Part shown: piece after piece, positions 5,736-9,576 of the stretch | How the letters are laid out: each line of letters begins with the position of its first letter | Position numbering within the stretch: position 1 is the stretch's first letter | Origin: Actinomycetes bacterium | GTDB taxonomy: Bacteria > Actinomycetota > Actinomycetes > S36-B12 > GCA-2699445 | Assembly (NCBI GenBank): GCA_022600255.1 | Contig: JAHZKU010000044.1 | Span: forward strand, 1 to 9,576 | Direction of reading: 5' to 3' | Length of the DNA: 9,576 bases | Translations under genes and position numbers: made by a program | Notes under the pieces: model-generated | What the model was told of the DNA's origin: nothing | Database searches by the model: none | What the model saw: the letters and a program-made list of their open reading frames with translations, nothing else

Positions 5736-7274
5736 CTATTTGACGCGAAATCGCATTGAGCGCTTGTTGCCCTTCCCGCCGAACGTGACAGCGCGTACCT
5801 GCACCTTGTAACGGGCGGGGCGCAATGAGGTCAGGACATGTTTGGGTTTCTGTGAATCCGTCCAGGACCGGAACGTCTTCTTGTTCGGCTTGCTGATCCT
5901 GACCTGATACCAGGTGGTCAGCCGGGTTTGCGCTCGCGGTCTTTTCCAGCGGATCACGGTCTTGTCGGCTTTACCCTTGGTTTTCGTCTCCAACTTGCGG
6001 ACTTTGCGGGGCTCCACCAGCGTTGGTAGCGACCCGGGAACGAACTGGGTGTTGAGGTATCGATTGGTCGATGATCGCATTTCAGAGCGCATCTGTAGGA
6101 AGGTTGTCGTGGCCTGGTTGAGCAGTTGTGCTCGTAGCTGCGATGCGGACAGACTCGGTGCCCGTGCCCACAACGCCGCTAGGGCTCCGGCAACATGCGG
6201 AGCCGCCATGCTGGTGCCGGTGAGTGTGCTGGCCTGTTCGGGGTCATCCAGTTGTGTGGATCGGATGTCGACGCCGGGGGCCAAGATATCGACGCATTCC
6301 CCGAAGTTGCCTGGTCGCCATTCGGCGTCCTTGCGATTGGCGGCTGCCACGGTGATCGCGGCCGCTGACCTTGCTGGCGACCGCAAGCAGGCGTCGGCGC
6401 GGTGGTTGCCCGCCGCGGCCACCACTGCGATACCTTTGGCCGCCAACGCTGCCACCGCAGCGTCCACCACTTTCGAGCGCCTTGAGGCCAGGCTCAGGTT
6501 GACGATCGAGCGTGGCCCGGCGTTGGCGCCCACCCAGTTGAGGCCTTGGATCAGGGCGCTCTCCGAGCCCACTCCCTCACAATCCAACACCCGCACTGAG
6601 TGCAGCGTCACCGCACTGGCCACGCCGAAGCGGTCAGAGCCGATCGTGCCGGCCACGTGCGAGCCATGACCCGCGCAGTCGTCGGCGTCTCGTCCTGCGG
6701 ACTTAACGAACGCACTGCGGCCGAGTCGGCCCGCAAATTGGGGGTTGTCTTGGTCGATCCCTGAATCGATGACGTAGACGTGTGCGCCCAGTCCCGTCGA
6801 GAGCGCCGTGTACTGGCCATCCAGGGGTAGGGACTTCTGGTCGATCCGGTCCAGCCCCCAACTGCGCGCCTCGGTGGGCGCGAGGGTGGACGTTTGACTC
6901 ATCTCAGCGCCGGCGATCGAGACCGTGCGATCGCGGGTTACTGAGCGCACACGCGCGTCTTGTCTGAGCGTTCGGGCCACGTCGGCGTTGACGTGAATCG
7001 CTGCGCCGTTCAAGGCTGGCCCTGCCAGGTCAGTGATCTCATCGCCGCGCAGGGCCGGGTCTGCCGCGCGGGCGAGTTGAATCGGATCTTCGCCGGGGCG
7101 AACTGCAATGATGTAGCCCGAGTCAGGTGTGTTTGGCAGCGCTTCGTGAGGGACAGCGCTAGGGGAACCCAGTGCTTGGTCGTCTGCGCCAGCGGCTGCG
7201 AAACCGGGAGCGAGTAGCAGCCCGCCGATCAGAGCGGCTGAGGTGGCAAGGACTGCGCCGGTCCGGGGCACCAT
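5736..7274 (-). CDS. Secreted S8 serine protease, proteinase-K-like subtilase with C-terminal Fn3-like domain
   Basis: This 512-residue preproprotease starts with a signal peptide (positive N-terminus, hydrophobic core, A-A-A-G-A cleavage region near residue 28). An inhibitor-I9-type propeptide of about 50-118 follows. The peptidase domain opens with the W-G-L-D-R-I-D-Q pattern (139-146) typical of the proteinase K/aqualysin group. The catalytic residues are Asp170 (V-I-D-S-G-I), His203 (G-H-G-S-H-V-A-G) and Ser355 (G-T-S-M-A-A-P-H-V-A-G), with oxyanion Asn290. Four cysteines (200, 232, 296, 327) could form two disulfides. The last 90 residues are lysine/arginine-rich and Fn3-like (W-K-R-P, Y-Q-V-R-I, Y-K-V-Q-V-R-A). 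No LPXTG anchor is present, so the product is probably extracellular and may bind a surface or polymer. ATG 7274 is preferred over TTG 7280, with GGGATGG upstream. It precedes the B12 importer on the same strand with no visible terminator. Confidence 0.95.
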   Translation of the reverse strand: MVPRTGAVLATSAALIGGLLLAPGFAAAGADDQALGSPSAVPHEALPNTPDSGYIIAVRPGEDPIQLARAADPALRGDEITDLAGPALNGAAIHVNADVARTLRQDARVRSVTRDRTVSIAGAEMSQTSTLAPTEARSWGLDRIDQKSLPLDGQYTALSTGLGAHVYVIDSGIDQDNPQFAGRLGRSAFVKSAGRDADDCAGHGSHVAGTIGSDRFGVASAVTLHSVRVLDCEGVGSESALIQGLNWVGANAGPRSIVNLSLASRRSKVVDAAVAALAAKGIAVVAAAGNHRADACLRSPARSAAAITVAAANRKDAEWRPGNFGECVDILAPGVDIRSTQLDDPEQASTLTGTSMAAPHVAGALAALWARAPSLSASQLRAQLLNQATTTFLQMRSEMRSSTNRYLNTQFVPGSLPTLVEPRKVRKLETKTKGKADKTVIRWKRPRAQTRLTTWYQVRISKPNKKTFRSWTDSQKPKHVLTSLRPARYKVQVRAVTFGGKGNKRSMRFRVK

Positions 7275-7424
7275 ATCCAACCATCCCTGTCAGCCGGGTA
7301 TTCGACTCTCTCGACTCTATGTCGCAACGCCGGTTTTTGCCGGTCATGACACCAGATCGCCTCATATGGATCAGCGGACTTAGGTGCTCTGTCGCGTTGA
7401 TTCGGCCATGTCGCCTGCAGCCAC

Positions 7425-7430
7425 TAGGCT
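7425..7430 (+). promoter_or_regulatory. Possible -10 element for a near-leaderless ettA transcript
   Basis: TAGGCT fits TANNNT and ends eight bases before the ettA GTG, while no Shine-Dalgarno sequence is present there. This arrangement is what a leaderless or nearly leaderless mRNA would show. The rest of the 164-base divergent region (7275-7438) holds only a short CCGG/CCGG hairpin around a T-run (7330-7343) and a tandem CGACTCT repeat (7303-7318). No -35 is clear. Confidence 0.2.
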
Positions 7431-7438
7431 TAGCCAAC

Positions 7439-9136
7439 GTGGCGGAATTTATTTACACATTGCAGAAGGCCCGCAAGGCGCACGGTGACAAGGTTGTTCT
7501 GGACGATGTGACCCTGTCGTTTCTTCCTGGCGCCAAGATCGGCGTTGTTGGCCCCAACGGGGCTGGCAAGTCCAGCCTGCTGAAGCTGATGGCGGGGATG
7601 GATCAGCCCTCCAATGGTGAGGCGCGGCTGAGTCCGGGCTATACCGCTGGAATCTTGATGCAGGAACCCGATCTCGACCCTGACAAGACGGTCTTGGAGA
7701 ACGTTGAGGAGGGGGTTGCCGAAACCAAGGCTCTCGTGGATCGCTACAACGAAATCTCCGGCCTCATGGCCGACCCAGACGCTGACTTCGATGCCTTGAT
7801 GGCGGAGATGGGTGAACTGCAGGAGAAGATCGATCAGCGCGACGCTTGGGACTTGGGCGCCCAGCTAGAGCAAGCCATGGATGCCCTCCGATGTCCACCG
7901 GCGGACGCTGACGTGACCGTGCTCTCCGGCGGCGAGCGGCGCCGAGTGGCGCTGTGTCGGCTCCTACTGCAACGGCCCGACTTGCTGCTCCTGGATGAAC
8001 CCACCAACCACCTTGACGCTGAGTCCGTGCAGTGGCTGGAGCAACACCTAGAGAAGTATCCGGGCACCATCGTGGCGATCACCCACGATCGCTACTTCCT
8101 GAACAACGTAGCCCAGTGGATTCTTGAACTCGATCGCGGCCGCGCGTTCCCCTACGAGGGCAACTACTCCACATACCTGGAAAAGAAGGGGGCACGACTC
8201 AAAGTTGAGGGTCAAAAAGACGCCAAGCTGAAGAAGCGGCTCACCGACGAACTTGATTGGGTCCGGTCCAATGCGAAAGCCCGTCAGACCAAATCCCGCT
8301 CCCGGTTGAACCGTTATGAGGAGATGGCGGTCGAGGCGGAAAAGACCAAGAAGTTGGACATGGAGGAAATCCAGATTCCCCCGGGTCCGCGCTTGGGAAC
8401 GCTGGTGGTGCAGGCGGACCACCTCACTAAAGGCTTCGATGATCGAGTGCTCATCGACGATCTGTCCTTCGACCTGCCCCGTAACGGCATCGTGGGTGTG
8501 ATCGGTCCGAACGGGGTCGGTAAAACCACGCTGTTCAAGATGATCGTCGCGGCTGCGCAAGGCGATAGTGACGACAAGGCCGATTTGCCGAATGCCGGCA
8601 CCATCAAGGTGGGGGACACCGTTTCCCTGTCTTACGTGGACCAGTCGCGTTCCGGGTTGTCCGATGACAAGAACGTCTGGGAGGTTGTCTCCGATGGGCT
8701 GGACTGGATCAAGGTCGGCAACGTAGAGGTTCCGTCGCGGGCCTACGTTTCGGCCTTCGGTTTCAAAGGCCCCGATCAACAGAAGCCAGCCAAGGTGTTG
8801 TCCGGTGGTGAGCGCAACCGCCTCAACTTGGCGCTGACGCTGAAGATGGGCGGGAACGTGCTGCTCCTCGACGAACCCACCAACGACTTGGATGTGGAAA
8901 CGCTGGGGAGCCTAGAAAACGCACTGCTGGAGTTCCCCGGCTGCGCGGTGATTACCTCACACGATCGCTGGTTCTTGGACCGCGTGGCCACCCATATCTT
9001 GGCCTATGAAGGCGACTCACAGTGGTTCTGGTTTGAGGGGAACTTCGACTCTTACGAGAAGAACAAGGTGGATCGACTCGGCCCAGAAGCCGCTCGGCCG
9101 CATCGTGCCACGTACCGAAAGCTGACCCGCGACTAG
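7439..9136 (+). CDS. ettA: ABC-F translation factor EttA (energy-dependent translational throttle)
   Basis: The 565-residue protein fits EttA length and layout and has no membrane segments. ABC1 has Walker A G-P-N-G-A-G-K-S-S (38-46), signature L-S-G-G-E (162-166) and D-L-L-L-L-D-E-P-T-N-H-L-D (181-193). The arm insertion lies at about 95-140. The charged helical linker that contacts the ribosomal P site (PtIM) covers about 241-310 and includes K-A-R-Q-T-K-S-R-S-R-L. ABC2 has G-P-N-G-V-G-K-T-T (356-364), L-S-G-G-E (454-458) and L-L-L-D-E-P-T-N-D-L-D (475-485). EttA binds the E site and gates early elongation according to ATP/ADP. GTG 7439 is chosen because the protein then begins (M/V)-A-E-F-I-Y-T as actinobacterial homologues do. 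The frame stays open upstream to 7172 but runs through the subtilase start. The thioesterase gene begins on the very next base after the stop. Confidence 0.96.
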   Translation: MAEFIYTLQKARKAHGDKVVLDDVTLSFLPGAKIGVVGPNGAGKSSLLKLMAGMDQPSNGEARLSPGYTAGILMQEPDLDPDKTVLENVEEGVAETKALVDRYNEISGLMADPDADFDALMAEMGELQEKIDQRDAWDLGAQLEQAMDALRCPPADADVTVLSGGERRRVALCRLLLQRPDLLLLDEPTNHLDAESVQWLEQHLEKYPGTIVAITHDRYFLNNVAQWILELDRGRAFPYEGNYSTYLEKKGARLKVEGQKDAKLKKRLTDELDWVRSNAKARQTKSRSRLNRYEEMAVEAEKTKKLDMEEIQIPPGPRLGTLVVQADHLTKGFDDRVLIDDLSFDLPRNGIVGVIGPNGVGKTTLFKMIVAAAQGDSDDKADLPNAGTIKVGDTVSLSYVDQSRSGLSDDKNVWEVVSDGLDWIKVGNVEVPSRAYVSAFGFKGPDQQKPAKVLSGGERNRLNLALTLKMGGNVLLLDEPTNDLDVETLGSLENALLEFPGCAVITSHDRWFLDRVATHILAYEGDSQWFWFEGNFDSYEKNKVDRLGPEAARPHRATYRKLTRD

Positions 9137-9550
9137 ATGAGCAGCAAAAAGCAGGCCTTCGAAACCTACGTCCACACCCGCTGGGGGGACCAAGACGCAC
9201 TAGGCCACGTGAACAACGTGCAGTTTCTGCGACTGTTCGAGGAGGCCCGCGTTCGGTTCCTGGACGCCTTGGGTTACATCGGCTCCATGGACTTTGGCAT
9301 GGTGACTGTCCGCCACGAGGTGGACTATCGCAAGCAACTGCACTTCACGCTGGAGCCGGTACGCGTGGAGTGCTGGCTCACGCGATTGGGCACCGCCTCG
9401 TTCACGCTGCACTGCCGCATGTTTGACGCCGAGCGGGACATCGTATCGGACTGCAGCACGGTGATCGTCGTAACCAAACTCACTGGCACTGAGTCGCGGG
9501 CCATTCCGCCCGAAGCGCGTGCGGTGCTGGAGCCATTCTTACTCGGCTAA
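9137..9550 (+). CDS. Hotdog-fold acyl-CoA thioesterase, 4HBT family
   Basis: The 137-residue single-domain protein is the usual size for 4-hydroxybenzoyl-CoA-thioesterase-like enzymes. The N-terminal signature R-W-G-D-Q-D-A-L-G-H-V-N-N (15-27) followed by F-L-R-L-F-E-E-A-R (30-38) gives the catalytic acidic residue, most likely Asp20, at the start of the hotdog helix. The later strands (V-D-Y-R-K-Q-L, R-V-E-C-W, S-F-T-L-H-C) follow the family pattern. It would hydrolyse an acyl-CoA in the cytosol; the chain length or aryl preference is unknown. The ATG follows the ettA TAG with no gap and has no ribosome site, so translation is coupled to ettA. From memory, a similar thioesterase-like gene lies near ettA in mycobacteria (Rv2475c/Rv2477c), which supports a conserved neighbourhood without explaining the link. 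Confidence 0.9.
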   Translation: MSSKKQAFETYVHTRWGDQDALGHVNNVQFLRLFEEARVRFLDALGYIGSMDFGMVTVRHEVDYRKQLHFTLEPVRVECWLTRLGTASFTLHCRMFDAERDIVSDCSTVIVVTKLTGTESRAIPPEARAVLEPFLLG

Positions 9551-9576
9551 TGGTGTGGGCCGCGAGCGCTACGGCA
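9550..9576 (+). CDS. Possible start of a further gene, cut by the window edge
   Basis: ATG 9550-9552 overlaps the thioesterase stop as TAATG, an arrangement typical of coupled genes. The frame stays open for the remaining nine codons (M-V-W-A-A-S-A-T-A), and a GTG follows as second codon. Too little is present to recognise a product, and a chance frame cannot be excluded. Confidence 0.35.

Noticed and set aside
5914..6669. 251-codon plus-strand open frame
   Set aside because: Antisense shadow of the subtilase gene, whose catalytic motifs all fall in the minus-strand frame; composition is alanine/arginine-rich without a recognisable domain.
7303..7318. Tandem CGACTCT repeat upstream of ettA and the subtilase
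   Set aside because: Two seven-base copies only; could be an operator half-site pair but also chance, with nothing to support either.
7330..7343. GCCGG-TTTTT-GCCGG repeat in the subtilase/ettA intergenic region
   Set aside because: Forms only a four-base-pair CCGG stem; too weak for a terminator and without operator-like extension.
7172..7438. Extension of the ettA frame upstream to base 7172
   Set aside because: It would run over the subtilase start and signal peptide and add about 90 residues absent from EttA; the family N-terminus begins at GTG 7439.
8048..8779. 243-codon minus-strand open frame
   Set aside because: Antisense to the most conserved part of ettA; no domain, no ribosome site, explained by high-GC codon bias.
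1..9576. Search by eye for CRISPR arrays, tRNA/rRNA genes, transposase or integrase genes and toxin-antitoxin pairs
   Set aside because: No regularly spaced repeats, no tRNA-like cloverleaf with TTCGA arm, and no mobile-element or toxin-antitoxin protein signature was seen.

Overview
The window looks like chromosomal DNA of a moderately high-GC actinobacterium (Actinomycetota). The basis is the tail-less SSB paralogue with an actinobacterial-type EttA and hotdog thioesterase, GTG starts, dense packing, and a cobalamin-riboswitch-controlled ECF transporter of the kind common in that phylum. I cannot name a genus. No tRNA, rRNA, CRISPR array, insertion sequence or phage gene is visible, and no gene-free stretch exceeds 300 bases.

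Left part (1-1911): the last 30 codons of an MDR-type zinc-binding dehydrogenase/quinone oxidoreductase run in from the left edge. After a 113-base gap with no convincing terminator comes a convergent gene for an octopine/opine-dehydrogenase-family enzyme on the minus strand. It is transcribed divergently from ssb across a 131-base intergenic region that contains a perfect TTATCCACA (DnaA-box sequence).

Middle part (1898-5735): a minus-strand operon with overlapping genes encodes a complete ECF-type vitamin importer in the order EcfT, fused double-ATPase EcfA, S component. Its leader carries a compact cobalamin riboswitch followed by a large hairpin and the ribosome binding site, so the cargo is very probably vitamin B12 or another cobinamide/cobalamin. 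The likely EcfT start is a GTG at 5566, inside the longest open frame. The leader can form two mutually exclusive structures, one of which pairs the B12-box with the segment running into the Shine-Dalgarno sequence.

Right part (5736-9576): immediately upstream of the riboswitch, and on the same strand, lies a secreted proteinase-K-like subtilase with a propeptide, a complete Asp/His/Ser triad and a basic C-terminal fibronectin-III-like domain. Divergent from it are ettA (ABC-F translation factor) and, directly abutting, a 4HBT-type acyl-CoA thioesterase. A start codon overlapping the thioesterase stop hints at a further gene cut by the right edge.

The conserved actinobacterial neighbourhood ssb-ettA-thioesterase appears split here by an oppositely oriented block (subtilase plus B12 importer). 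Nothing in the window is an obviously new defence or mobile system. The most interesting material is the riboswitch leader and its structural logic.
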